Of a stretch of DNA of 64,000 nt, positions 47,660 to 56,878 are shown in pieces. Location of the stretch: positions 310,001 through 374,000 of the forward strand of contig JAPXFQ010001297.1 in NCBI GenBank assembly GCA_028564705.1. The letters are read 5' to 3'. Each line of letters starts with the position of its first letter. The first letter of the stretch is position 1. Source of the stretch: Apricaphanius iberus. Lineage: Eukaryota; Chordata; Actinopteri; Cyprinodontiformes; Aphaniidae. The notes beneath the pieces are model-generated. The model made no database searches. It saw only the letters and a program-made list of their open reading frames with translations, and was not told the origin of the DNA. Both the position numbers and the translations under genes were made by a program.

Positions 47660-48110
47660 TTTGTTGGCAGCAGTTTTGATTGAACAGTCTATCAGCTGCA
47701 GAGAGGAAGGACCTGCAGAAAAGCTCCTTCCTGCATCTAGGATACAGCAGTCTGTCAATGAAGGAGCTCTACAATCCAGCAAAATTTCCATGCATGGGGT
47801 GGGAGATTCTCTCCATTAGAGATGTTATTTTAACCAGAGTCCTTCTGTCTCCAACCACCTGTACTGGATCCAGGGTGCGTACTAGAACAGAGCTGGCCTT
47901 CCTGATGAGTTTATCTTATCTCTTCCTCTCAGCTGTCGATATACTAATGCTCCAACATACAACAATGTAAAAAATGACAGAAGTCACCACAGGGTCATAG
48001 AAGGTCTTTAACAGCGCTCCCTGGACTCCAAATGACCTCAGACGCTCAGCAGGTAGTCTGCTCTGATCCTTACCACAGAGCTTGCTGCTGTAGGATAGTC
48101 TCATGAAGAG
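47660..48110 (-). pseudogene. LINE reverse-transcriptase C-terminal fragment
   Basis: Minus-strand translation gives RLRSFGVQGALLKTFYDPVV, TSVIFYIVVCWSISISTAER and LIRKASSVLVRTLDPVQVVG, the C-terminal region of a widespread fish L2-like LINE protein. Stops and a frameshift break it. Confidence 0.65.
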
Positions 48111-48599
48111 GATGATCAGGGTTGTCCATAATTTGTTTTAATTTTATGAATAATCCTTCTTTGCATCACTATCTCCAGTTGTTATACTGTATATACATAG
48201 AAAAAGGGTAAAATATATTGGAAGGATTTTTTCTTCCCCATTGGTAATCTCTGACATAAAGCATCCCTGTGTTTCTTACTGATGAGCTATGATACTCATC
48301 TGCAATATGGATGATCACAAAATGATCTTATAATTTGTCAGCAAATTTTATAATTTTCCTCTTGGGATTTACAAACTATATTGCTTCACTTAAATGAAGA
48401 TGGTATTATAACAAATAGTTTAATTTTTTTGGCATCCTCTCTTTTTTTAATTAAACATACTGATTATAAAAGAAACATTATTTCATTGATAAATAAATGG
48501 TACATTTTGAAATCCATCCACTAAAGAAGGATTACATAAACCCAACCTCAAAAAATAAACACTAAAATAACAAATCCTAGACCATAACGATTAAAATAA

Positions 48600-49110
48600 A
48601 TGTTGAACTGCAGAGGTCCTTCAGTGACAGACTGCTGCATCCTAGATTCATGAAGGAGTACAGCTGCATAAAGTAAGGACCTGTAGATCCTTACTTTATG
48701 CAGCTGTCAGATTTTATAATCGATACTGCTTCCAACATAGATTTTTACATTACTGCTGTAAATTGCACTAATCAACCGAACACTACTACTGTTATAACTT
48801 GCACATTCTTTTTCACAGACTATATACTAACTTATTGGAAATTACTTACATATACTTTTTAAGGCACAGTAAATGCAGAATCTGCACTTTTCTAAAATTC
48901 TAATTATTTAAACATCTTTAAGCATCCTGCTGTTTGCACTCAACCTGGGTTTAACACCTTATCTGTACTTAACCTGTTTTTGTAAGTATTGTACATGTAA
49001 ATATTTTCTTTCTGTTCTGTTTCCTGTTCAGTTTGTATATGTGTTTTTGTTGTTGCTGCTTTTAAGACCAAATTTCCCCTTGTGGGACAATTAAAGGATT
49101 ATTTTACTCT
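48600..49110 (+). mobile_element. LINE 3'-end fragment
   Basis: Begins with a short protein remnant (SFSDRLLHPRFMKEY) of the same LINE family as 47,660-48,110 but on the plus strand, and ends with CCCCTTGTGGGACAATTAAAGGATTATTTT near 49,076-49,105, a typical 3' tail. A perfect hairpin lies inside at 48,661-48,706. Confidence 0.6.
48661..48706. repeat. Perfect 19-bp hairpin, 8-nt loop
   Basis: CAGCTGCATAAAGTAAGGA at 48,661-48,679, an 8-base loop, then the exact reverse complement at 48,688-48,706. It lies at the junction of LINE coding remnant and its 3' UTR. Confidence 0.95.
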
Positions 49111-49221
49111 ATTCTTATTAAAACACATTGTTCTTTACATAGTTGACAAAACAATTATACAAATAGAATGATCAATTATCAATGGAAATCAAATTGAACC
49201 CAGAGAGGTCTGGATTTGAAG

Positions 49222-49600
49222 TCACACTCCAAATTTAAGTAGAAAACACATTACAGGCTGATCCAACTTTGATTTAATGTTCTTATAACAAGTCAGAATG
49301 AGGCTCAGTATTGTGGCCTCCACCTGCCTGTACGATCTCCCTACAACACCGGGCATGCTCCTGATGAGGTGGCGGATGGTCTCCTGAGGGATCTTCTCCC
49401 AGACCTGGACTAAAACATCCACCAACTCTCATATGTGGTGTAACGTGGTGTTGGTGGATGGAACACGACGTGATGCCCCAGATGAGCTCAACTGGATTCT
49501 GGTCTGGGAAACGGACAGGCCAGTCCAGTATCAATCTCTCCATTCTGCAGGAAGTACTGACACACTCCAGCCACATGAGGTCTAGCATTGTCTGGCATTA
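49222..49600 (-). pseudogene. Second Tc1-like transposase fragment
   Basis: Minus-strand frames give LDWPVRFPDQNPVELIWGI (the third catalytic acidic residue region), VLVQVWEKIPQETIRHLIRS and CCREIVQAGGGHNTE. These belong to the C-terminal third of a fish IS630-Tc1-mariner transposase different from the fragment at 47.1 kb. Frameshifts separate the pieces. Confidence 0.7.
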
Positions 49601-51300
49601 GAAGGAACCCAAGGAACTCATCTACACAATGTCAGAGCACAGGGTTCCTCTTTCTCCTTTTCATGCCAACTAGCTACGATAATTGACAGAATGTCTGCTG
49701 CAGAAAGCGTAACATTTTTTTAAAGGCAACAGCTTTGTTACGTGTCCAGTTGTGCTTTAAAATAAACTTGGAAAAGATTTAGGCACCTCAAAATCTCTGA
49801 ATTTCCAGTTGTAGAATACAGAATCATATCCCACTCTTTGTGGTTAATGTGTTGAATTCCTGCATGTGCTGATTAAAAAGTGTGTTCAGATACAATACAA
49901 CAAAGAACTAAAACAAAAACCTGTTTTTGGTTAGCCATGAACACCAGTGACCTCATAAATCATTTTCCTTATTGTTAAAGTAAGATCAGAATTAACTGCT
50001 AAAATGTTTTAAGCACAGATTATTATACAGGGAAAAAAACAATAGTGAAAGCTGTGAGAGATAGATGAATGTTTTATTCTTGTTATGAGAATTTATTTGT
50101 GGTCAAAGATTTTCCTTGTGGCTCTTCATCAACCTTGATGCTCCCCGGTTAGGTGCCAATCCAGAAGGAAAAGTAGTGGATACACGAAGGGGAAGGTTGG
50201 CCCAGACACGTCATACTGAGGGACAAAAGACAGAAAAGGTGAACCACCAATGAAACAAGTGTTATGCACTTTTATTCCGTTGCTGACCAAATATGATTAG
50301 TTGTCAATTCCGTTAAAAAAGAAATCAAATCACAGGAAGTCATGCTAATGTTCTTAACTGAACAACTACCTTTAATTTAACTTCTGGTTGACAATTCAAT
50401 TCATGACAATTACAGAACCTATGTATTTAATTTCATTCAGTTTATGTATGTAAGGGTTCTTCACAAAGAAATATTCTGTAGGTACTTTACAACATCTTTA
50501 AAATATTCTGAAAAGTGTCACATTTAAAAGAGAAGTCAGTGAGGTCATAAAAACATATTCTTGATTTCTAAGAATAAAAGTTGGAAAAGAAGTGATGATG
50601 CAATTTTATGTTGCTAAGGAAAGAGCATCAGTTCCTTTAGTTCCTGGATTATCTCCAAGATCCCATCAACTCCGCCAAAAAACAAATAGAACAATAATCA
50701 ATTATGCATTTTGTAAATAAAAAAGCCAGTATTTAAAAAATCAAAGAAAACAGAAACTGTAAACGCCTGTATTAATTCTATAAAGTTAGTTTCATTAGTA
50801 TTAAAATATTTGTCTTTTTCTTTAAAATTTTCATGGATTTATTTATAAAACACATTACTGAATTGTAAATTTTCACTAAAAGATATATTTTATATTTTAT
50901 CCAGTTTTATTCAAAGTATTTTATTCCAAAACCTGTTTCACAAAGTCAGCCTGTAATTAAAACTGAATTAAACCAAGTGGTTTAATTATTTCAAAACGGA
51001 TAGTTTTAAGTCGAATTAGTTTATCTGCCAGTCAGTCTGAAGGTTGACCCTGAACGCTCACTGGCCGTTACTTAAACATTAATCATCCGCATATTCGGGT
51101 AATATTACTGACACAGTGCGTCTTATGAATTCTCAATGGTGGCATGGCATTGTGGGAATATAGCAGCATTCGTGTTGGGAAGCTTGATAGTTATAGAGAG
51201 TGATGTCATGATGATGTGTTGAATGTGGGCTGAGCCCTAGTGGGCAACACTATGTAAAATATAAGTAAACATGGGGACTTCCTTCAGCATTCGTAAACTG
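49601..51300. other. No gene seen
   Basis: AT-rich central part of the nested element; no recognisable exon or repeat end. Confidence 0.5.
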
Positions 51301-51311
51301 TATCATCTGAA

Positions 51312-51575
51312 ATGGTAAACTGGAGTGATGCTGAGGTCTGGGAGCTTCAGGCCTTTAGAGCTGAGGAGCAGATTAGTCCTTCATGGGGACTGTGAAGGTC
51401 GGCCACCGTTTGGAGCGGCTTGCAAACAGTCCTGAGGAGCGGGGCTTCAATTGGGATAAAAAACTAGTTATTTCCATCTATTTTCTACGGTTTACCACAG
51501 ACTCTACGGTCTCACACTTGATATGTAACCCTGCACATGAACAGCCCGGACACCACCACTGTACCGCCACATAAT
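51312..51575 (+). pseudogene. Myb/SANT-like DNA-binding domain remnant
   Basis: From the ATG at 51,312 the frame reads MVNWSDAEVWELQAFRAEEQ then IS. After a frameshift near 51,380 it continues MGTVKVGHRLERLANSPEER and GFNWDKK. This resembles the Myb/SANT-like (trihelix) domain, where helices start W(S/T)DAEV.ELL and later ..LYERLA..L.ERGF. Such domains occur in transposon accessory proteins (for example Harbinger) and in host MSANTD-type genes. The remainder has stops. Which element it came from is unknown. Confidence 0.5.
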
Positions 51576-51639
51576 ATATTGTGAAAGCACCTGATTGGGC
51601 AAATTGTTGCCACGGACTGTGTTCTTATGAGTGACCAGA

Positions 51640-51725
51640 ATAGAATACAATAGAATAATCCTTTAATTGACCAACATTGGGAAATTTGGTTGTACTGTAA
51701 CAGCAGCGAAAAATTTATTGACAAT
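51640..51725 (-). mobile_element. LINE 3'-tail fragment
   Basis: Minus-strand reading gives CCAAATTTCCCAATGTTGG and CAATTAAAGGATTATTCTAT, the same tail type as at 49,076-49,105. Confidence 0.55.
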
Positions 51726-52705
51726 ATTTACATCATGCACTACAGTTACAAAGTAGTAGGCTACTGTATAGTTTAAGTAATTAAGAAGGCTCATTGATGG
51801 GCAGTATTAATGCCAGCACTGATGGCAGGATTGTCTTTTGAAAGGGTCTAGTGAATGAAAACTATCCAGGATGATCTTATTTCTGCACCGGACCCCTGCT
51901 GAGCTCTGTAGCGTTGCGCTCCGCCTGAGCGAGAACGGCTTTATTTGTTGTTGGTTGTTTATGTCACTATGACTACACTAGGATTTGCAATGATATCAAA
52001 CAAAAACACTGGCATAAATCGCCTTACATTTAACGATAAAGACGGCGGGAGCGCGCAGAGACTCCAGCAAGATTTCTAAAGTCTGCCCGTCTTTAGTCTG
52101 AAAATCATTTGATGCACGCCCAGCATATTTATTCCCTTGGTTTATGTGTTAGCGTCTGAATCGACAACATTTGGATAAAAACCAAACACCACATAATTTA
52201 TCTGGAATAAACCTAATTACACTGATTGTACAAGAATATAAAGCAAACACAGAGATGTTAGCACATCAAACTACTGTAGGTCGCAAAGCACAAGCTAACT
52301 GCAACCTGCTGCTAACTGCAGTTCACATGTTTTAATGTGTTTACAGTCACATATACGGGTATACTAAATCTACATTCATCATCATATAAATATCTAAACT
52401 TACCCATTTCAGCTGTCGGTCTCCAGGCGAACATCCAGAGCTTGTTCTTGCAGCTGTGGTGTCGAGTGATAACATGGTTCCTCCAGCATGAGGCTGAAGT
52501 TGGCTTCTGATTCTAGCCTCTGATTCGGGACACGGCCAAAGGGCAATTCCACCTAATTTCTCACTGATCCATGCAGCTTTAATCTGCTCTAGTCTAAAAA
52601 CTACAAAACACAGATTCTTTAAACAGTGAAACATCAGTTGGAGTAACCTTTTAGGCATTTTCCTAATTATAAATGGAAGCCAACTTCAGCATTCAGACAG
52701 CCATA
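51726..52705. other. Unassigned segment with an open frame next to the right arm
   Basis: A minus-strand frame from ATG at 52,658 (MPKRLLQLMF...) runs 103 codons and crosses a GTAAGT-like donor near 52,405. The middle could be an exon of a lost gene of the nested element; I do not recognise the protein. The rest is moderately GC-rich (51,880-52,090) with no clear feature. Confidence 0.3.
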
Positions 52706-52745
52706 CTAATCTACTACATTACCCATAATCCTTGAGGCCAAACTT

Positions 52746-53212
52746 TGATTCCATATATTCAAGGTTGATTCAATATATTCAGACGTTCATTCCATATATT
52801 CAAGGTTGATTCCATATATTCAAGGTTGATTCCATATATTCAAGGTTCATTCCATATATTCAAGGTTGATTCCATATATTCAAGGTTGATTCCATATATT
52901 CAAGGTTCATTCCATATATTCAAGGTTCATTCCATATATTCAAGGTTGATTCCATATATTCAAGGTTGATTCAATATATTCAGACGTTCATTCCATATAT
53001 TCAAGGTTCATTCCATATATTCAAGGTTGATTCCATATATTCAAGGTTGATCCAATATATTCAGACGTTCATTCCATATATTCAAGGTTCATTCCATATA
53101 TTCAAGGTTGATTCCATATATTCAAGGTTGATTCAATATATTCAGACGTTCATTCCATATATTCAATGTTGATTAAATATATTCAGACGTTCATTCCATA
53201 TATTCACACATA
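52746..53212. repeat. Minisatellite array, right arm (inverted)
   Basis: About 23 units of 20-21 bp, reverse complement of the left-arm unit (TTCCATATATTCAAGGTT and a TTCAGACG variant). It is about half the length of the left array. Confidence 0.95.
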
Positions 53213-53258
53213 TCAAATAAATATATAATATTTTTTCCTGAAACCGGCCTTGCCATAA

Positions 53259-53274
53259 TATATATATATATATA

Positions 53275-53320
<46 letters not shown>
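53259..53320. repeat. TA microsatellite at right border of nested element
   Basis: TA run with short interruptions just outside the right arm. Confidence 0.9.
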
Positions 53321-53326
<6 letters not shown>

Positions 53327-53498
53327 TTTTCTTTGATTTCTGCATTGGTTTTACTTGTTTTTTATCAGGGACTACAGTTGAAAAAAAAGACTGATCTAGT
53401 CTTAGCTCAAAATGTCTGGGTTATGTAGTTTTTAAACTGGTTGTAATGTCATCTGAAAGTTAGCAATAGCTCCATTAACATACACCTTTTAAATGCAG

Positions 53499-53634
53499 AT
53501 TTCCATCATATGAGCATCTGATGGCCTTTTGGAACCTAATTGAAGAAGCAACAAGCAAAATGGTGAGGGTTACCAGCAGTCAGAAGAGCCTTTCCACCAG
53601 CACATCAACTGAGAGCCCTGTGAACAGACCAACT
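53499..53634 (+). CDS. Transposase exon joining THAP and catalytic parts
   Basis: The acceptor TTTTAAATGCAG ends at 53,498 and a donor GTAAGT begins at 53,635. With the two bases from the THAP exon it reads R-FPSYEHLMAFWNLIEEATSK and MVRVTSSQKSLSTSTSTE, a linker conserved in this transposase family. The following 87-nt intron is a multiple of three and has no stop, so the frame also stays open if it is retained. Confidence 0.75.
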
Positions 53635-53721
53635 GTAAGTTCAACAAAAATTCTACCTGGTTGTTCTGTGTTGATTACACAGTTTTGCTGGCGACTGGAG
53701 CATTTTTTTTTTCTCTTCCAG

Positions 53722-54468
53722 AAATTATTGCCAATTGATGAGCTCTTCCTGTTCCTCAATTATCTGGCAACCGGCTGTACACAAAAGGAGCTTTGTCTTA
53801 ACATCCACAGAGGTACTGTGAGTAGAATACTTGTGTCCTGGTCCAACGTTTTGTACACTTTGCTTGGATCCGTCTCCATCTGGATGGCACCTGACAGAGT
53901 GAAGGCAAACTGCCCCACAGATTTCAGTGGGCCTTATAAAAATTCTCCGGTCATTCTTGACTGTACTGAAAAGAGGTGCCAAACAGCCTCCTCCCTTCTG
54001 CTCCAGAGCGAGGTGTTTTCAGCTTACAAGTCGCACTGCACCTTCAAAGCGCTCATTGGCATGTCTCCCCATGGAGCACTGACGTTTGTGTGAGCACTTT
54101 TTGAAGGCTCTATCAGTGACAAGGAGGTTTTCCGTCACTCCGGCATCACCTACCTCCTAACATCTGAGATGGATGTAATGGTGGACAAAGGGTTTCTGAT
54201 AGATGAGCTTAGGCCTGGGAAAGTCCATCGTCCAGCCTTTTTGTCCAAGCAAGCCCAAATGTCAGAGGTGGACGTACTCAGAACCCAGTCCATTGCACGT
54301 CTGAGGGTCCACGTGGAGAGGCTCATCAGGAGGGTTAAAGAAAACAAAACTTTTGATGCATTCATCCCTCTTTCCATTTCTGGGAGTATTAACCAAATTT
54401 TTACTGTGGCATGTCTCCTTACAAACTACCAATACGGACCCCTGGTCAAAAAATGGATGCTTGATTAA
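53722..54468 (+). pseudogene. Transposase catalytic exon (HTH_Tnp_4 and DDE_Tnp_4) with one stop
   Basis: After the acceptor TTTCTCTTCCAG the frame gives a helix-turn-helix (LPIDELFLFLNYLATGCTQK; HRGTVSRILVSW) and then the DDE_Tnp_4 nuclease. The first Asp is in VILDCTE (codon at 53,959), the second in VMVDKGF (54,184) and the Glu in HVERLIRRVK (54,316). It closes with YGPLVKKWMLD at 54,468. All three catalytic residues survive. A single in-frame TGA at 54,091-54,093, after GALTFV, interrupts; the frame continues unchanged beyond it. A polyadenylation signal AATAAA lies at 54,679. The enzyme would cut the ends of its own transposon; this copy would yield a truncated protein unless the stop is read through. 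Confidence 0.85.
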
Positions 54469-55011
54469 AAGCTTGAAATTGGTATTGTCTGTTTATATAG
54501 TAACTGTTTTATAGTTTTGTAATATGTATTCTAAATTCATGTATATATTTATTGCCCAACAATAGAAGTTGCTAATGTTGTTTTTTAGTTAAATTTATGA
54601 AAAGCTAACACACATCCCTTTCCCTAGTTAAATAAGGTTCAATGATATATGACTGGCTGTTTTACTGTTTACTCTGCAAATAAAACTGCCTTCCTTTTTT
54701 GTGTGCTTATTGACTGCATTAGATTTTTTAAAGATGATAAATGCTGTTTTACTGGAATTCTGAAATTAAAACACAGATTTCAAATGATCAACTATATTTG
54801 ACATACTTTGAATTGTATAACGGTGAACATATGAACATTTAAAAAAATAGTTTGAACACAAACTCTGCAGATATTAATACACACAAAAAAATCTGTGTTT
54901 GAATTCTTCACCAAACCAACTTTTACAAACAGCTTTCTATTTTTACTTAAAACACAACATGGAAAATAATACAAATGGCCTCTCAGACCATGTAGGTTGA
55001 TGACTTTTAAG
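54469..55011. other. Gap between convergent transposase and exonuclease genes
   Basis: About 540 bp AT-rich 3'-untranslated sequence shared by two converging genes. AATAAA on the plus strand at 54,679 fits the transposase. No other feature. Confidence 0.6.
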
Positions 55012-55997
55012 TCAGGGATGACAATCTACCCATTTATGAGCATGCAAGATATTTGTCCATGTACACATTAAATAGAACGTGTCTATCTTACATTTCATTG
55101 TCTCCATCACACCCTCACCACTCTGTATTCTTTGGATGAACACATCTTCTTGAGCAGAGAAATCACACCAACTCATCCCTGTAGTTAGCAGCTGGCCCTG
55201 AACTTGCCAATAATAGGTATGTGATGTTTTAAGCTGCAATGTCCCACTGAGGACCTTGAGGTAAGGTGCGTCTAAGTAATTTTTAATGTTTGGACATTTT
55301 ATTTCCAATAGGCCAAATTGAGGTTGCTCCAAGGGGTCAAAGATTATACCATCTGGTGATGCGCCAATCCATGGTGCATCTGGGTGCACCACAAATCCAC
55401 ATTTGTAGTGGTTGACCTGTTTTATCTGGCAGTATTCCCAGATCACATCTGCCTCTAACTCTAAACCCCTCTTCATAGGGCCTGTCTGGTGATTACCTTT
55501 CAAGATGCGTTCAGCCAGCTGCTCTTCAAAGGCCTTGCCCACATGACAGAGCTCTCTAAATCGAGATGCAGTCACTCGTGGTCTCCGTACATTATGCCAA
55601 TCATCACACACACTCTGTTCTCGCGTAGCACATTCTATGCTCCGTGACATTTTCAGGGTTACATCCACACATTTCATGTGAGGCTGTTGCTTCCTGGAAC
55701 AGACAAACATGCACTCTGATGGTTTCAGTCTGTAGTCTTGCAGTGGCAATGATGGAGGAGGTGGAGCTTCATGGAGGGTCTGCACTTTGGGTGCAGTCTT
55801 TGGGTGGCTGCTGATAAGAAAGTGGACTTCCTTGTTGCACCTTGCCGAACAGTGAGTCTACCAGTGGGATATCTTCACCTATTCCCATGCTGCAGATCAT
55901 AGGCCGGTCTGCATCGGTTAAAGCTTGGCAGACTTCAGAAACCCGCAGCACTGAGAGGTCAGGAAGGTCCCTGTGAAGGCCTTTGTACAGTTTGCTC
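55012..55997 (-). pseudogene. YqaJ-type exonuclease of the transposon (5' part lost, frameshifted)
   Basis: The minus-strand exon starts after a likely acceptor (TTCTTAACATTCAG, ending at 55,998). The first block reads SKLYKGLHRDLPDLSVLRVS, GEDIPLVDSLFGKVQ and GSPLSYQQPPK. A frameshift near 55,785-55,800 separates it from a second block of 257 codons ending at 55,012. The second block holds the YqaJ/PD-(D/E)xK nuclease: PRVTASRFREL, GLELEADVIWEY (Glu), WIGASPDGII (Asp145), LLEIKCP (Glu161, Lys163) and YYWQVQGQL (Gln). YqaJ enzymes resemble lambda exonuclease; in ISL2EU elements the role is unproven. Only about 240 bp separate this exon from the terminal repeat, so upstream exons seem deleted. 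Confidence 0.85.
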
Positions 55998-56236
55998 CTG
56001 AATGTTAAGAAAACACACACACACACATTTTAAGTTTCAAAATAATTAATTATTATTATTATTATAATTAATTAATAATTTAATCAATTTATAAATGTTA
56101 AGACTGATCATTTTTATTACTTGGTAGAACGTATAACTCACTATAGTACCACTGATGCTAACATATGAGATGCTAACATACTGATCGCATACCTCCATGG
56201 TATGCGATCACAAAGCAGAGCGGCCAGCGGCCAATG
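55998..56236. other. AT-rich gap before the right terminal repeat
   Basis: CA run at 56,013-56,028, then ATT/TAATTA repeats, and the near-duplicate words GATGCTAACATA at 56,153 and 56,169. No room for the missing exonuclease exons. Confidence 0.6.
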
Positions 56237-56675
56237 ATCAAAACTCGAAGTCGTAGCAAGAGAGCTGTGTGTGCGCAGCAGCACATTCGAGAAGTTGTGT
56301 TCACTGACTCGTAGTTGTAGTGGGAAAATTGACTTCTGGAAATAGAGTTTTAGGCATTTTGTACTTTCTTTTCTACAACTTAAAATAAAAAGCAAATTGT
56401 GAGAAAACTTTTCACAGGTGAAAATTTTACACGCACTCAAATTCATTTTTGACCAATTTGATACAACTGAAAATTCAGCTGTACAAGTTCGGATTTAATG
56501 TGCAACTTCTCACATCGCAATACACAGATGTACGCATCAAAAATGCAAGCTCATATTTAAAATACAAGCGTGCGGATTCTATTTACAGACGTGCAGATCA
56601 ATATACAGATGTGTGGATCCAAATTACAACCATGGGTGTTTTGAAACATATCTACCTTCCTACATATCTACCTTC
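56237..56675 (-). repeat. Right terminal inverted repeat
   Basis: Inverted copy of 42,112-42,544. TACA/TGCA cores at 56,462, 56,482, 56,501, 56,521, 56,544, 56,563, 56,584, 56,604 and 56,625 mirror the phased motifs. The outermost 16 bp are duplicated in tandem on this side only (56,644-56,675). Confidence 0.9.
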
Positions 56676-56700
56676 ATACTAAATTCCCAGCCAGTTTTGT

Positions 56701-56878
56701 GTTACCTGGCTACACCGTCCTGGTTGGATTGACATGGAGTCCTACCCTGCCAATCCTTGGACTGTCCTTGCTCTTGCTTTCAGTTTTTTGTTACCTGGCT
56801 ACACCGTCCTGGTTGGATTGACATGGAGTCCTACCCTGCCAATCCTTGGACTGTCCTTGCTCTTGCTTTCAGTTTTTT
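56701..56878. repeat. Perfect 89-bp tandem duplication
   Basis: Units 56,701-56,789 and 56,790-56,878 are identical, starting GTTACCTGGCTACACC. It lies 25 bp outside the right end of the transposon. An open frame through it has no recognised domain. Confidence 0.95.

Larger units (their letters stand above)
44877..53320. mobile_element. Fold-back-like element nested in the transposase intron
   Basis: Two inverted arms flank a 6.8-kb centre: 44,920-45,866 and 52,706-53,258. Each arm has an outer unique part (ATTATGGCA...TTCAGGAAAA...TATTATATATTTAT), a minisatellite array, and an inner unique part (GAGGCC..., ATTATGGGTA, TGTAG). The arms differ in array length. TA runs lie just outside both arms. 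The centre holds decayed Tc1, LINE, MITE and Myb/SANT-like pieces. Large inverted arms made of tandem repeats recall Foldback/Galileo-type elements, but no transposase of its own is recognised, so the class is open. It could alternatively be an inverted duplication within the intron. Confidence 0.65.
42112..56675 (+). mobile_element. ISL2EU-type DNA transposon, 14.6 kb
   Basis: Bounded by inverted repeats of about 435 bp starting GAAGGTAGATATGT, with AT immediately outside both ends (42,110-42,111 and 56,676-56,677). It encodes a THAP/HTH/DDE_Tnp_4 transposase in several plus-strand exons and a convergent YqaJ-type exonuclease on the minus strand. As far as I recall, this gene pair marks the ISL2EU class. 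Much of its length comes from a second structure of about 8.4 kb lodged in the transposase intron. One stop in the transposase and damage to the exonuclease make this copy probably non-autonomous now. Confidence 0.85.
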
